Assembly: GCA_020631215.1 (NCBI GenBank)
Contig: JAHDHS010000009.1
Span: 1-64,000 of the forward strand
Direction: 5' to 3'
Length of the DNA stretch: 64,000 nucleotides
Source of the DNA: Hellea sp.
GTDB taxonomy: Bacteria; Pseudomonadota; Alphaproteobacteria; Caulobacterales; Maricaulaceae
Positions within the stretch are counted from its first letter, which is position 1. Each line of letters starts with the position of its first letter. Both the position numbers and the translations under genes were made by a program. This document shows, piece after piece, positions 43,032 to 52,324 of the stretch. A model generated the notes under the pieces. That model saw only the letters and a list, made by a program, of their open reading frames with translations. It was not told where the DNA came from and searched no databases.

Positions 43032-44992
43032 TAATTCACACCATAATTGGCCATGGCTAAATCACCCGGACGCAGCCCTGTTTTAAAAGGAGAGGCGACA
43101 ACAGAGCCCGAAGGCGCTTTTCCGATTTGCTGTCCGGCTTGATATGACATGACACGGTCAGACTGCCCAGCTTTGGACAGGCGCATAGCACCATCCGCGC
43201 GGCCGGCGGTAAAGTTGCCTTCCAGCGAATAGCTGCCGGTAGGCGTATGGGTGATCATATAACCGGGACCTTGCGGCTGTCCGTTCACGGCATAGCCGTA
43301 ATATTCCACGGAACTGCCATCGGCATTGCGCAAAACGCCAACACCTGTACCATTGGCCAAACCATTTTCGCAGACACCCAGCCATGTACCCGTTTTACTG
43401 CCGCTGTCATGGGTATATCCGCAGCGCGTGGCGACCGTATCCAAAGAGCGCTGCTTATTATTGTACAAAGTCTGCAATTTCGCCCGCAAATCTTCAAAGC
43501 GGATCGCCGTGATCGTTTCATTGGAGTCAATCAGATTGACCTGTACGGTTTGTTGTTCTTCCAGCGCAGGCACGACGGATGACAAATAATTACTACCCAC
43601 GGCGCGCGATTGACGCTTCAAAGAAAACGCCTTGGTTCCGGCATAGACCGTTGCCCCTATGAGGGCTTCAATCGCAAGACGTTCTGCGTAGCTGTTATTA
43701 CCGTCCTGACTGGCAATAGCCCCGCCCGCCGCAACTGCGCCGAGTATCGCAAGAGCCGTAGCCTGATTTTGCTTTCGGGCAAGCTCACGGCGTCTTTCTA
43801 AAATTTTGTGCTCAGCCTTAAGCATATCCCGCACTTGCGCGCCCATTTCGCCATTATGCACCCCGTCAAAAAGGCGCAGAGACTGAACCGATAAATATTT
43901 CTGCTCGGCTTCCATGAGGCGCTCGGCATAACGATAGCGCGCCTGGTAATCAGCATCCCGTGAGCCGACCAATGTCAGCGCCGCCAGACTTTCATCGAAA
44001 TTTGATATGGCCGAGGCGCGGCCTGCCATGGCCGCTTTGTCAACATCGGTGCGGTTGATAATGCCGATAATCTGATTGGCAAAGCCTTTGGAGAAGGCTG
44101 TCTTAAGCGGATCCACTGCCCCCCCATCCTTTTCATTCATGGAGGCCAGCTCCGCCTTGTTCATCTGAATCTTCTCCAGCGGATAGGCCGTCACAGAATT
44201 GGGCCTCGCCGCGCCCATCGGACGGGTCGTCACGCCCATGGGCTGATCGCCTTTTAAATGCGCGACAAAATCCAGTTCCGGTGCGGACGTTTTGAAACGT
44301 CCCGTCTGCATAATCGAGAGCGATTCATTGACCGCATCACGGCCATTACCTGCCGCGCGTGGCAGGATTGGCGCGCTGGCCATAAGCAGACCTTGGGTCG
44401 GCGCAGCCGCACGGTGGTCGGTACGCACTGTCACCAGAGGCGTGACCAAATCACCAAAGGTCAGCGGCTCCTTGCCCATCATCTTTTTCGTGTCGGGGAA
44501 TGTATAGCTGGCGAAATCCACCGTTACGACATTGGGTAGGCTCTCTGCCTGTGTCATCGGTTCAGAGGTCAGTTTGCCGTCAGCGCCCAGCTTGATCACA
44601 TGCGGGGAAAGCAGGACATTATGTGCCGGCATTTTCGCAGCCAGTTCCTTATAAAGCGAGAGCGCAAAATAATTGGATTTCAGGATCATGCTGTCAGCCA
44701 GCGCATGCATTTCCGCCAAATCGCCCCGGCTTTTCGACCATTTCCCGCCAATGACTTTTTCGCCATAAGCCTTGTAATAAGCATCCTCTGCGGCCGCATC
44801 AACATGAGCCGGATAACGCACGACAGCCATAACTGTGCCCGGCGGCACTTCTTTGGCTAGGCGCTCGGTCTGCGATGATTTCATAACGGCCGATTGCGAG
44901 ACGCCCTTAGCCGTCGTAGCACAGCCTGTGGCCAGCGCGCTTGTGCCCAATAATGCTGCGCCCAGCATGAAAGTTTTAGTCAATCGCCCCAT
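43031..44992 (-). CDS. Large lipoprotein with MORN-like C-terminus (first gene of VWA-system operon)
   Basis: The 653-residue protein has a lipoprotein signal peptide ending LATGC (cysteine at 24). The body is of unknown fold up to about 400, then a basic helix (RRRELARKQNQ), a Gly/Ala-rich hydrophobic stretch (ALAILGAVAAGGAIAS, then ALIGATVYAG) and a C-terminal region with MORN-like repeats (ENGLANGTGVGVLRNADGS, YYGYAVNGQPQGPGYM, GNFTAGRADGAM). GAGGAG precedes the ATG. The operon promoter should lie in 44993-45104. I infer an outer-membrane anchored component. Confidence 0.82.
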   Translation of the reverse strand: MGRLTKTFMLGAALLGTSALATGCATTAKGVSQSAVMKSSQTERLAKEVPPGTVMAVVRYPAHVDAAAEDAYYKAYGEKVIGGKWSKSRGDLAEMHALADSMILKSNYFALSLYKELAAKMPAHNVLLSPHVIKLGADGKLTSEPMTQAESLPNVVTVDFASYTFPDTKKMMGKEPLTFGDLVTPLVTVRTDHRAAAPTQGLLMASAPILPRAAGNGRDAVNESLSIMQTGRFKTSAPELDFVAHLKGDQPMGVTTRPMGAARPNSVTAYPLEKIQMNKAELASMNEKDGGAVDPLKTAFSKGFANQIIGIINRTDVDKAAMAGRASAISNFDESLAALTLVGSRDADYQARYRYAERLMEAEQKYLSVQSLRLFDGVHNGEMGAQVRDMLKAEHKILERRRELARKQNQATALAILGAVAAGGAIASQDGNNSYAERLAIEALIGATVYAGTKAFSLKRQSRAVGSNYLSSVVPALEEQQTVQVNLIDSNETITAIRFEDLRAKLQTLYNNKQRSLDTVATRCGYTHDSGSKTGTWLGVCENGLANGTGVGVLRNADGSSVEYYGYAVNGQPQGPGYMITHTPTGSYSLEGNFTAGRADGAMRLSKAGQSDRVMSYQAGQQIGKAPSGSVVASPFKTGLRPGDLAMANYGVN

Positions 44993-45104
44993 AATGGCTC
45001 CTCTAAGCTTTGGTGACTGTTAACAAAGTCTTACAGACACCTATATTAACCTAGTCTGAAGCGAGCCTACGCCTCATGGCCTATTCACAAACCTGTCATT
45101 GATC

Positions 45105-46328
45105 CTAATCTGCCAATGTTTTCGGGGTTTTATAGTATAGTTTCAGGCCATTTACGGTGCTCATACTATCAGATTGCGTATTTAACATTGTCCGCAAACG
45201 GTCCAGAATCAGCGTATCAATCGTAATAATCAGCCCCGTTACATAGGTCGCATATTCCGCCGAAACGCCCTGACTGACCAGAATATCCTGCAACAGAACC
45301 ACCGAAGCCGAGGGCGTGCCCGCCGCCGCCGTGGCGAAGATCATGGACTGAAAGCCGACGACCAACATCTCGCCAATCCCGACTTCAAGACCAAAGGTTT
45401 TCATCGCATAGAGTGATAACAACAACAGACCGATCAAGGTTCCGACCATATTGATCGTGGCCCCGATGGTGTAAAAAGGCGTCGCTTCATCCGCATTCGC
45501 GCCCATCTGATCACAGGCTTCCCGCGTTGCCGTCAGCGTGGCAATAGAGCTGGAGGTGGACAGCGCCACCAAGGCCTGCGGTAGCACAGCACGCAGCACG
45601 AAACCCGGCCCGCGGCCCTGAATGGCTGAGGTCACCAGCACCATAATAATCCAGACCCCGCCCATGGCGATAATATATGGGATTAAAAGCGGCACCAGAT
45701 TGGTTAAGGTTTCCACCCCGCCCGGACGGTTCAGCGCCAATGTGATAGACCCAAAGACCGCAAGCGGAATCGTATATTGCAGAAATTTACGAAAGCCCTT
45801 GATAAACAAATCAGAGATTTCATCCGCCTGTCGACCCAAATTCAGCCTCTTGAGCGCCTGTCCAAAAATCACACCGGCATAGATCGAAATCATCAAAGCC
45901 GAGGTCAGCACGCCGTAAATCTTTGCAGCAAAAGGAATTTGCATGACATTACCGGACCCTTCTCCCGCGCTTGGTGCCGGCAGAATGTTCAGCTCAGAGA
46001 AAAGAGAAAAGGCGAGAATACCCAGCATCATCCCGATCAGAGAGAAGCCAACAAAAAACAATAAGACCCGGATAAATTTTGCGCCCAGCCCGCCCGTGCT
46101 GATCGCCAGTGAACTGCCGATGGACAGGATAATCAAAGCATACATGAGGGGCTTTAACGGCACAAAGAGCGAGTCTTTGGCCAGCCCCGCAATGGATTTG
46201 GTCAGATAGGTATCGCCCATCTTGATCGGTTCCGCTAGAAAACCCATCCCCAAAGCCCAGCACCCAAAGGCCAGTAGTGCGGCCAATACGACCAAGAGCA
46301 ACAAAGGTATCTCATGAATCTTAGACAT
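45105..46328 (-). CDS. Dicarboxylate/amino acid:cation symporter (DAACS family)
   Basis: The 407-residue protein is a DAACS (GltP/DctA-type) transporter. It has about eight membrane helices, the serine-rich re-entrant motif ALSTSSSIATLTATREACD, PFYTIGATINMVGT (helix 7 with an NMxGT-like pattern) and a second loop AAAGTPSASVVLLQDIL. The substrate, an acidic amino acid or C4-dicarboxylate, is not clear from sequence; serine/threonine transport is also possible. The start at 46328 has GGGGAGG before it; a longer reading adds 30 residues with no support. Confidence 0.9.
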   Translation of the reverse strand: MSKIHEIPLLLLVVLAALLAFGCWALGMGFLAEPIKMGDTYLTKSIAGLAKDSLFVPLKPLMYALIILSIGSSLAISTGGLGAKFIRVLLFFVGFSLIGMMLGILAFSLFSELNILPAPSAGEGSGNVMQIPFAAKIYGVLTSALMISIYAGVIFGQALKRLNLGRQADEISDLFIKGFRKFLQYTIPLAVFGSITLALNRPGGVETLTNLVPLLIPYIIAMGGVWIIMVLVTSAIQGRGPGFVLRAVLPQALVALSTSSSIATLTATREACDQMGANADEATPFYTIGATINMVGTLIGLLLLSLYAMKTFGLEVGIGEMLVVGFQSMIFATAAAGTPSASVVLLQDILVSQGVSAEYATYVTGLIITIDTLILDRLRTMLNTQSDSMSTVNGLKLYYKTPKTLAD

Positions 46329-46581
46329 GACGCCTCCCCAAATCTGTTTTATTCCGCGCATGAGCCTGCGCGCATCATCTTTACCCACTCTCTCACACAA
46401 ATCCTCTCCCCAAGCCAATGAAAAAGTTAGAGCGGGCTATGGCGAGGAGGCATGGGTTCATTAACAATAGCCAAATAGCATTTTTATCTTACTGGGACAG
46501 TTTCACTCACAAAATGCAAACACGCCTCCCATTCACAGAAATGTGTATGACAGCAAAATGTATATCGGCTAGGAGGACTGT

Positions 46582-47523
46582 ATGAACGCCCTGATTGATC
46601 CCCAAAAATTCAAAGATCCCCGCATCACGGCCAAAGGCGAGAAGCGCGCACAGGTGTTTTTCAAGCGGCTGGATACGCTGTGGCTGAATACGGGCAGCCA
46701 GTGTAATATTGAGTGCGCAAATTGTTACATTCAAAGCAGCCCGACTGCCGATCACTTCATTTACCTGACCTTGGATGATGTCACCCCTTATCTGGATGAA
46801 ATCGACGCCATGGACATTGGCCCGATTGAAATCGGCGTTACCGGCGGAGAGCCTTATCTCAATCCGCATATGATCGATATATCCGAAGCGGTTTTGGCGC
46901 GAGGCCATTCGCTGCTGGTGTTGACCAACGCCATGAAACCCATGATGCGGCCGCGTGTTCAAAAAGGTCTGCTTGATTTACGCAACCGCTATCCGGGTAA
47001 AATGACGCTACGCGTAAGTCTGGATCACTTCACGGCTCCGGGACATGACCAAGAGCGCGGCGATGGCAGTTTTGACATCGCCTTGAAAGGCATGCGCTGG
47101 CTGACCGATCATGACTTTGATTTGCACATCGCAGGGCGCGCCATGTTTTCCGAAGATGAGGCCACAGCCCGCGCCGGTTATGCTGATTTGATTGAAAATC
47201 ATGGCTGGAACATAGATGCCATGAATCCTGCAAAGCTCATTCTTTTCCCGGAAATGGACGAGACCGTCGATGTGCCTGAGATTACGATTGCCTGTTGGGG
47301 GATATTAGATGTGCATCCCGACAGTATGATGTGCGCGAATTCCCGCATGGTCGTTCGCCGTAAAGGCGAGGACCGCGCCAGTGTATTGGCCTGCACATTG
47401 TTATGGGATGATGTACAATTTGAAATGGGCAAGACCCTGTCCGAGAGCCTTGGCCCCGTGGCGCTAAACCATCCGCATTGCGCGAAATTCTGCGTCCTCG
47501 GTGGCGCTAGCTGTTCGGCGTAA
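46582..47523 (+). CDS. Radical SAM protein with C-terminal cysteine cluster
   Basis: The 313-residue protein has the radical SAM motif CNIECANC (C41, C45, C48), GVTGGEPYLN for SAM binding and a strand LRVSLDH. Additional cysteines near the C-terminus (ITIACWGIL, MMCANSRM, ACTLLW, HPHCAKFCVLGGASCS) suggest one or more extra Fe-S clusters. The protein is similar in layout to MoaA/SPASM-type enzymes but I do not recognise the substrate. AGGAGG lies before the ATG. It faces dcd with adjoining stop codons. Confidence 0.85.
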   Translation: MNALIDPQKFKDPRITAKGEKRAQVFFKRLDTLWLNTGSQCNIECANCYIQSSPTADHFIYLTLDDVTPYLDEIDAMDIGPIEIGVTGGEPYLNPHMIDISEAVLARGHSLLVLTNAMKPMMRPRVQKGLLDLRNRYPGKMTLRVSLDHFTAPGHDQERGDGSFDIALKGMRWLTDHDFDLHIAGRAMFSEDEATARAGYADLIENHGWNIDAMNPAKLILFPEMDETVDVPEITIACWGILDVHPDSMMCANSRMVVRRKGEDRASVLACTLLWDDVQFEMGKTLSESLGPVALNHPHCAKFCVLGGASCSA

Positions 47524-48546
47524 TTAGATTATAAAATGCTTGGACAGGCGCAGGCTTTGTTTTTGGTAATTTGAGCCCTGCGCCCCGTAAAGCGTGGCAG
47601 GCTTTTCATGCATGGCCTCGAAAATCAATTTCGCGACGGGCTGCCCGTGACGCATCAGGAACGGCACATCCCGACCGCGTACTTCCAGCACGGCGCGCGA
47701 TCCCTCTCCGCCTGCCGCCGCCTCGCCAAAACCCGGATCGAAAAAGCCCGCATAATGGGCGCGGAACTCACCGATTTCCGTGGCGATAGGCGCCATTTCC
47801 GCAGCCTGATCCGCCGGAATACTGACGGCCTCTTTGCTGGCCAGAATGTAAAATTCCTCCGGGTCGAGCACAAGCTGCCCGCCATCGGCATAAAGCGGTT
47901 CCCAATAATCACGGGCCTTGTGCCCCCCGACTTTGGCAATATCGACCAGCCCGGCATGGCGGCGCGCGCGCCAACCAACGATGCCGCTATCATCAAAGCC
48001 GTTTAAATCCAGACTGACAGTTTGGGTGGTCAGCACATCCAAGTTGCCTTGCCGGAAGCGCATTTGCACGAGCCGGTCACCGGGCCGAACGAGGATAGAA
48101 AATGTGCGCGGCGCTATCTCGACATAAAGCGGGCCTTGATACCCATTAGGCAAAGCGTCAAAGCGCGTCGCTCCGTCATAAATGACGCGGGTAAATACAT
48201 CGAGCCGGCCGGTGGAACTTTTGGGATTGGCCGCTGCGCCAATATCCTTCGGCAAGCTGAGCGATTCCTGCAAGGGTACCAGATACACACAGCCCGTCTC
48301 CAGCACAGCGCCGCCCGATAAATCCACTTCATGCATGCGAATATCCGGCAATGCGTCCATTACGCGGCGACCTTCCCCGGGCAGGAAACTGGCCCGAAGT
48401 CGGTAGGCTTTGCTGCCCAAACGCAGATCCAGACTGGCGGGCTGGACTTGCGGTGGATGGCCGTCTCCGCCCATGTCCGGCGCTTTAATCCTGCCCTGCC
48501 CGATCAAATCGGCGATGGCCTGTTGCGGTAAAATCCCCTTTTTCAT
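47524..48546 (-). CDS. dcd: 2'-deoxycytidine 5'-triphosphate deaminase (long alphaproteobacterial form)
   Basis: The 340-residue protein is of the double-length dCTP deaminase type found in alphaproteobacteria. The N-terminal part has QPASLDLRLGSKAYRLRASFLPG and ANPKSSTGRLDVFTRVI, the trimeric dUTPase-like fold; the second half repeats the fold (EFRAHYAGFFDPGFG, then GQPVAKLIFEAMHEKPATLYG). It deaminates dCTP to dUTP for dTTP synthesis. The two halves suggest internal duplication. Confidence 0.88.
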   Translation of the reverse strand: MKKGILPQQAIADLIGQGRIKAPDMGGDGHPPQVQPASLDLRLGSKAYRLRASFLPGEGRRVMDALPDIRMHEVDLSGGAVLETGCVYLVPLQESLSLPKDIGAAANPKSSTGRLDVFTRVIYDGATRFDALPNGYQGPLYVEIAPRTFSILVRPGDRLVQMRFRQGNLDVLTTQTVSLDLNGFDDSGIVGWRARRHAGLVDIAKVGGHKARDYWEPLYADGGQLVLDPEEFYILASKEAVSIPADQAAEMAPIATEIGEFRAHYAGFFDPGFGEAAAGGEGSRAVLEVRGRDVPFLMRHGQPVAKLIFEAMHEKPATLYGAQGSNYQKQSLRLSKHFII

Positions 48547-48693
48547 GGAATGTCGAGTAGCATGCTATTCGCCCAAAACAAGAATGAACTGTATAAAAAA
48601 CGACGCGACTGGTTAAAGGACTTGCAGGACAGCACGGTTCACGCCAGAAGAGCCAAAGAGAGACATTGAGGGCGCAGCAGAGGGAGCGGGAAC

Positions 48694-49113
48694 ATGTCGA
48701 ATGAGGAAATTCCATTCGCATTATTTGAACAAAGAACCAAGGACGTAGTTGTTCGGGTCGAGCCGGAATATCTGGCGGATCAATCCAGCCCGTCAGACTC
48801 CCGTTATATCTGGGCCTATACCGTCGAAATCGACAATCAGAGCACAGAAGATTTGCAGGTCACAGGCCGGTTCTGGCAAATCGCAGATAGCCGCGGTCAG
48901 GTACAGGAAGTGCGCGGTTCCGGTGTCGTCGGCGAAAAACCGGTCGTCAAAGCCGGTGAAGTATTTCGCTATACATCCGGCGCACCTTTGACGGCCCCGT
49001 CCGGCATGATGCGCGGAAGTTATCGCGTTGAGCCGACATCGGGCGAGGCATTTGATGTCGACATCCCTGCCTTTGTACTGGACAGTCCGCATGAAGGTTT
49101 GCGCATCAATTAA
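48694..49113 (+). CDS. apaG: ApaG protein
   Basis: The 139-residue protein matches ApaG: VVVRVEPEYLADQSSPSDSRYIWAYTVEI, then GRFWQIADSRGQVQEVRGSGVVGEKPVVKAGE, and the GSYRV...FDVDIPAF end of the Fn3-like DUF525 fold. In E. coli it is linked to Co2+ sensitivity and sits with apaH. Here it is followed by rlmN after 36 bases. Confidence 0.94.
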   Translation: MSNEEIPFALFEQRTKDVVVRVEPEYLADQSSPSDSRYIWAYTVEIDNQSTEDLQVTGRFWQIADSRGQVQEVRGSGVVGEKPVVKAGEVFRYTSGAPLTAPSGMMRGSYRVEPTSGEAFDVDIPAFVLDSPHEGLRIN

Positions 49114-49149
49114 GACCCTGCCATTGCCTTTACAGGTCAATGACCTTAC

Positions 49150-50331
49150 ATGCGCGCCATGAGCACACCGCTGATAACTCCTGATAACCGCCCCGCTGCG
49201 AAAGCTGCTGTGGGTGGCCCTGTGCGTTTAGTCGGTTTAGGCCGAAAAGAAATTGCCGAACATTTGGAAAATTTTGGCATAGAGCCGAAAAAAGTGCGCA
49301 TGCGCACCAAACAGATATTTCACTGGATTTATAATTACGGCGTCACTGACTGGGATCAGATGACAAATATCGGCAAGGATTTGCGCGCCAAGCTGTCTAA
49401 GGCCTTTTCACTGGAGCGGCCGGAAATCATTGAACGACAAATCAGTGTCGACGGCACGCGCAAATATTTGATCCGCATGGCCCCTGGCATAGAGGTGGAA
49501 AGCGTCTTCATTCCTGATGTGTCAAAAACAGGGGCGCTTTGTGTGTCGTCCCAAGTGGGCTGCACGCTGACCTGTAAATTCTGCCATACGGGCACGCAGC
49601 GCCTTGTGCGCAATTTGACCGCCCGGGAAATCGTTCTGCAAGTCATCATCGCCCGTGACGATCTGGGTGAGTGGCCGACAACGCAGGATAACCGAAAACT
49701 CACCAATATCGTCTTTATGGGCATGGGCGAGCCGCTTTATAACACGGAAAATGTTGGCGATGCGCTGGACACAATTTGTGACCCCGAAGGTCTGGGCATC
49801 GGGCGTCGCCGTATCACGGTGTCGACGTCTGGCGTCGTGCCGGAAATCGGCCCGATGGGCGAGCGCACCTCGGCCATGCTGGCCATTTCACTTCACGCCG
49901 CCAATGACAGCTTGCGCGAACAGATCATGCCGATTAACCGAAAATATCCTCTGAAAGACTTAATGCAGGCCTGCCGGGATTATCCCGGCCTGTCCAATTC
50001 GCGCCGCATCACATTTGAATATGTGATGCTGAAGGGCGTGAATGACAGCCCTAAACATGCCAAGGAATTGATCCAATTACTGCGCGGCATTCCGGCCAAG
50101 GTTAATCTGATCCCGTTCAATCCCTGGCCCGGCAGCGCCTATGAGTGCAGTGATTGGGAAACGATCGAATCCTTTGCCGATATCGTGAACCGCGCAGGCT
50201 ATGCCAGCCCGATCCGCACACCGCGCGGACGCGACATTCTCGCAGCTTGCGGGCAGTTAAAATCCGAATCGGAAAAACAGCGTGCCAGTGATATCCGGCG
50301 GCAGACACGCCTGAAAGCAGAAAGCCCTTGA
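49150..50331 (+). CDS. rlmN: 23S rRNA (A2503-C2) / tRNA (A37-C2) methyltransferase
   Basis: The 393-residue radical SAM enzyme has the cluster motif CTLTCKFC (C138, C142, C145), a conserved cysteine at 131 and the methylated catalytic Cys near the C-terminus (C367 in ILAACGQL). Typical stretches are [22 protein letters not shown] and [15 protein letters not shown]. It methylates A2503 of 23S rRNA and A37 of some tRNAs. The ATG at 49159 is an alternative start; neither has a clear ribosome-binding site. Confidence 0.95.
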   Translation: MRAMSTPLITPDNRPAAKAAVGGPVRLVGLGRKEIAEHLENFGIEPKKVRMRTKQIFHWIYNYGVTDWDQMTNIGKDLRAKLSKAFSLERPEIIERQISVDGTRKYLIRMAPGIEVESVFIPDVSKTGALCVSSQVGCTLTCKFCHTGTQRLVRNLTAREIVLQVIIARDDLGEWPTTQDNRKLTNIVFMGMGEPLYNTENVGDALDTICDPEGLGIGRRRITVSTSGVVPEIGPMGERTSAMLAISLHAANDSLREQIMPINRKYPLKDLMQACRDYPGLSNSRRITFEYVMLKGVNDSPKHAKELIQLLRGIPAKVNLIPFNPWPGSAYECSDWETIESFADIVNRAGYASPIRTPRGRDILAACGQLKSESEKQRASDIRRQTRLKAESP

Positions 50332-50356
50332 TTCAGTGCAGGTCTCTATGAAATAG

Positions 50357-50392
50357 GGTGCCCAGCGCTTTCGGGGCAAAGCGCAGGGCACC
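50357..50392 (+). other. Strong hairpin between rlmN and the DUF350 gene
   Basis: GGTGCCC-A-GCGCTTT (50357-50371) and AAAGCGC-A-GGGCACC (50378-50392) form a 14-base-pair stem with one A-A mismatch and a 6-base loop. There is no T-run. It lies 10 bases before the DUF350 gene and could act as a processing site or regulatory leader. Confidence 0.6.
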
Positions 50393-50401
50393 ATAATAAT
50401 A

Positions 50402-50827
50402 ATGGATAATAACATGCAACCAGCGCTCGAAAGCCTCGCCTCCGGTTTCCCATATTTGATATTTTACCTGCTGACCGTCACTGCTATTTATATTGCCGGG
50501 CTGTTTATTTATACCAAATTGACGCCCCACAAAGAATTGGATCTGGTGCAAGACGGGAACATGGCGGCGGCCATTCATTTCTCATCCTTGGTCATAAGTA
50601 TGGCAATGCCGCTGGCGGCCTGTTTAATCAATAAATTTTCATTATTGGATGTGGCGGTTTGGGGCACTTTTTCTGTCTTGCTACAGCTTTTCTTATTCCG
50701 CCTGACGGACGCGATTTTCCGCGGCATGCCGCAACGCATTATCAATGACGAAGCCGCCCCCACCCTCGTCTTGGCCTCGTTTAAAATCGCCGGGTCTATT
50801 ATTCTCGCCTTTGCTATTTCGGGTTAA
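50402..50827 (+). CDS. DUF350 (YjfL-like) membrane protein
   Basis: The 141-residue protein has four hydrophobic segments and the DUF350 pattern LTPHKELDLVQDGNMAAAIHFSSLVISMAMPLA in the middle, with RLTDAIFRGMPQRI between the last helices. An alternative ATG lies at codon 5. Function is unknown; YjfL-like proteins of this family are inner membrane proteins. It overlaps or abuts the protease gene. Confidence 0.85.
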   Translation: MDNNMQPALESLASGFPYLIFYLLTVTAIYIAGLFIYTKLTPHKELDLVQDGNMAAAIHFSSLVISMAMPLAACLINKFSLLDVAVWGTFSVLLQLFLFRLTDAIFRGMPQRIINDEAAPTLVLASFKIAGSIILAFAISG

Positions 50828-50831
50828 TGCC

Positions 50832-51623
50832 TTGAAGCGCTTACCCGATTGGCTGGTTTATTTTCTCTTATTGGGGATGCTGGTCTATAGCGCGCAACAA
50901 TCACGCCGCGACGTAACCATGCCGCTTCCACCCCCTGAACTCGGGCCTATCCTGCCAAGCCAAAGTCCGCGCGATGAGCGCATTATTGTGACCGTTGACC
51001 GGCCCCGCTCCGGCGTTGGAACAGCCTTCGCAATTAATGATGACGGACGATGGATGACCGCCCGTCATGTGGTGGATAGCTGCGAGAATGTCGGGATTAA
51101 AATCGGCACGCGTAAAATATTACGCACAAAAGTGACTGTGATCTCTGATGCGGATTTAGCAATTCTAGATTCTGAGTGGACACGAAGGCCCCTGCCCCAT
51201 GATTTAAATACGCAGCGCCGCATTGGCGAGACAGGTTATTTTTTCGGCTTTCCACAAGGCAATCCGGGCGAAGTGGTTGGCTCTCTTTTAGGGCGCGGAC
51301 GCATGATTATTCGCGGACGTTACCGTTCGGATGAAGGCGTTCTGGCATGGTCGGAACTGGCGCGCACGCGCGGCCTGTTCGGATCATTGGGCGGGCTGTC
51401 GGGCTCTCCAGTCCTGGACAAGGACGGAGAAGTCATTGGTGTGGTCTCTGCTGAAAGCCCGCGCCGCGGCCGGATTTACACCGTCGCGCCGAAATATCTT
51501 CGCCGCTATTTCGAAGAGGCCTCCGGCGAACCGGAAAACATTGATCTGGACAGCTATGGGGTCAATGCTGACAAGCTGCGCCGCGACCGCCGCGTTGCTC
51601 AGGTGATATGCCTCGTTGGCTAG
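50832..51623 (+). CDS. Trypsin-like serine protease with N-terminal signal anchor
   Basis: The protein (263 residues from a TTG start just after the DUF350 stop) has one N-terminal hydrophobic helix (LVYFLLLGMLVYS) and then a chymotrypsin-fold domain with catalytic H79 (TARHVVDSC), a probable Asp in DADLAILDS and S190 in GGLSGSPVLDK. The GNSGGP motif is thus GLSGSP. No PDZ domain follows, unlike DegP. It should act in the periplasm. The ATG at 50745 is a longer alternative that would overlap the DUF350 gene by 83 bases, so I prefer the TTG. The next gene overlaps by 16 bases. Confidence 0.82.
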   Translation: MKRLPDWLVYFLLLGMLVYSAQQSRRDVTMPLPPPELGPILPSQSPRDERIIVTVDRPRSGVGTAFAINDDGRWMTARHVVDSCENVGIKIGTRKILRTKVTVISDADLAILDSEWTRRPLPHDLNTQRRIGETGYFFGFPQGNPGEVVGSLLGRGRMIIRGRYRSDEGVLAWSELARTRGLFGSLGGLSGSPVLDKDGEVIGVVSAESPRRGRIYTVAPKYLRRYFEEASGEPENIDLDSYGVNADKLRRDRRVAQVICLVG

Positions 51624-52324
51624 AGCGTCATTGGACACTCGTCTGTTGGGCTGTCATGGCTTTCATCATAGCCGCGCTTGGTATTTGGGCCAATAAGGTT
51701 GTCCCTCCGCAGCATTTGCCCTGGCGGCAATTAGACCCCGCCCGGCCATTGGGTTTTGGTACTAAGAGCCAGCTCTTACGTTTATCTCTCTCTACGTCAA
51801 AAACCTGTATGGAGATGGCCCGCGATATAGAGGGGTTCGTCACGGTCCCATCTGATCCCAAACGGCCAAGTAATACTTGCGGGTGGGATATCGCCCGGGT
51901 CGTTTATGGCCAGAACGATATCACCCTTGCGGGCGAGGCGAACATGCAGTGCCCGCTCTCCGTCGGCACCTATCTCTGGGTGCGGGAACTCGACGGGCTG
52001 GCACAGGAGCGGTTCGGGACAGGCTTGAAAAAAATTCATCATATGGGCACCTATTCCTGCCGCCGACAGAATGGAAATAATTCCGGCCAGTGGAGCGAAC
52101 ACGCCTTTGCCAATGCCTGGGACATTGCCGGATTTGAGCTGTCCGATGGGCGCCTGATCAGTGTCAGATTGGACTGGCCCAAAAGTAATGATAAGGCCGC
52201 CTATCTACGCGACGCCCGGGATGCGGCCTGCAAGATTTTCAAAGTCACATTATCGCCGGATTACAATGCAGCACATTACGACCATTTCCATGTCGATATG
52301 GGTCCGAGCAGCGCTTGCCGTTAG
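51608..52324 (+). CDS. Extensin-like C-terminal domain protein
   Basis: The 238-residue protein has an N-terminal hydrophobic segment (about 10-28) and the extensin-like C domain: CGWDIARVVYGQNDITLAG, CPLSVGTYLWVRELDG, CRRQNGNNSGQWSEHAFANAWDIAGFELSDG and YDHFHVDMGPSSACR. The conserved SEH, D and H residues resemble M15-type peptidase sites. The role is likely in the cell envelope. It overlaps the protease gene by 16 bases, and its stop overlaps that of the convergent CDF gene (TTAG). Confidence 0.86.
   Translation: MPRWLERHWTLVCWAVMAFIIAALGIWANKVVPPQHLPWRQLDPARPLGFGTKSQLLRLSLSTSKTCMEMARDIEGFVTVPSDPKRPSNTCGWDIARVVYGQNDITLAGEANMQCPLSVGTYLWVRELDGLAQERFGTGLKKIHHMGTYSCRRQNGNNSGQWSEHAFANAWDIAGFELSDGRLISVRLDWPKSNDKAAYLRDARDAACKIFKVTLSPDYNAAHYDHFHVDMGPSSACR

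Noticed and set aside
36343-44992. The VWA/ExbB cluster as a Zorya anti-phage system
   Set aside because: Zorya has a MotA/MotB-like ZorA/ZorB pair with ZorC, ZorD or ZorE; none of these, no helicase and no nuclease is present here.
45020-45034. TTAA-N7-TTAC as a CtrA site in the promoter region of the VWA-system operon
   Set aside because: The second half-site is imperfect and it lies very close to the start codon, so I did not list it as a feature.
50745-50831. ATG start of the serine protease inside the DUF350 gene
   Set aside because: It would add a proline-rich stretch translated from another gene's coding DNA; the TTG at 50832 lies directly behind the DUF350 stop and gives a normal signal-anchor start.
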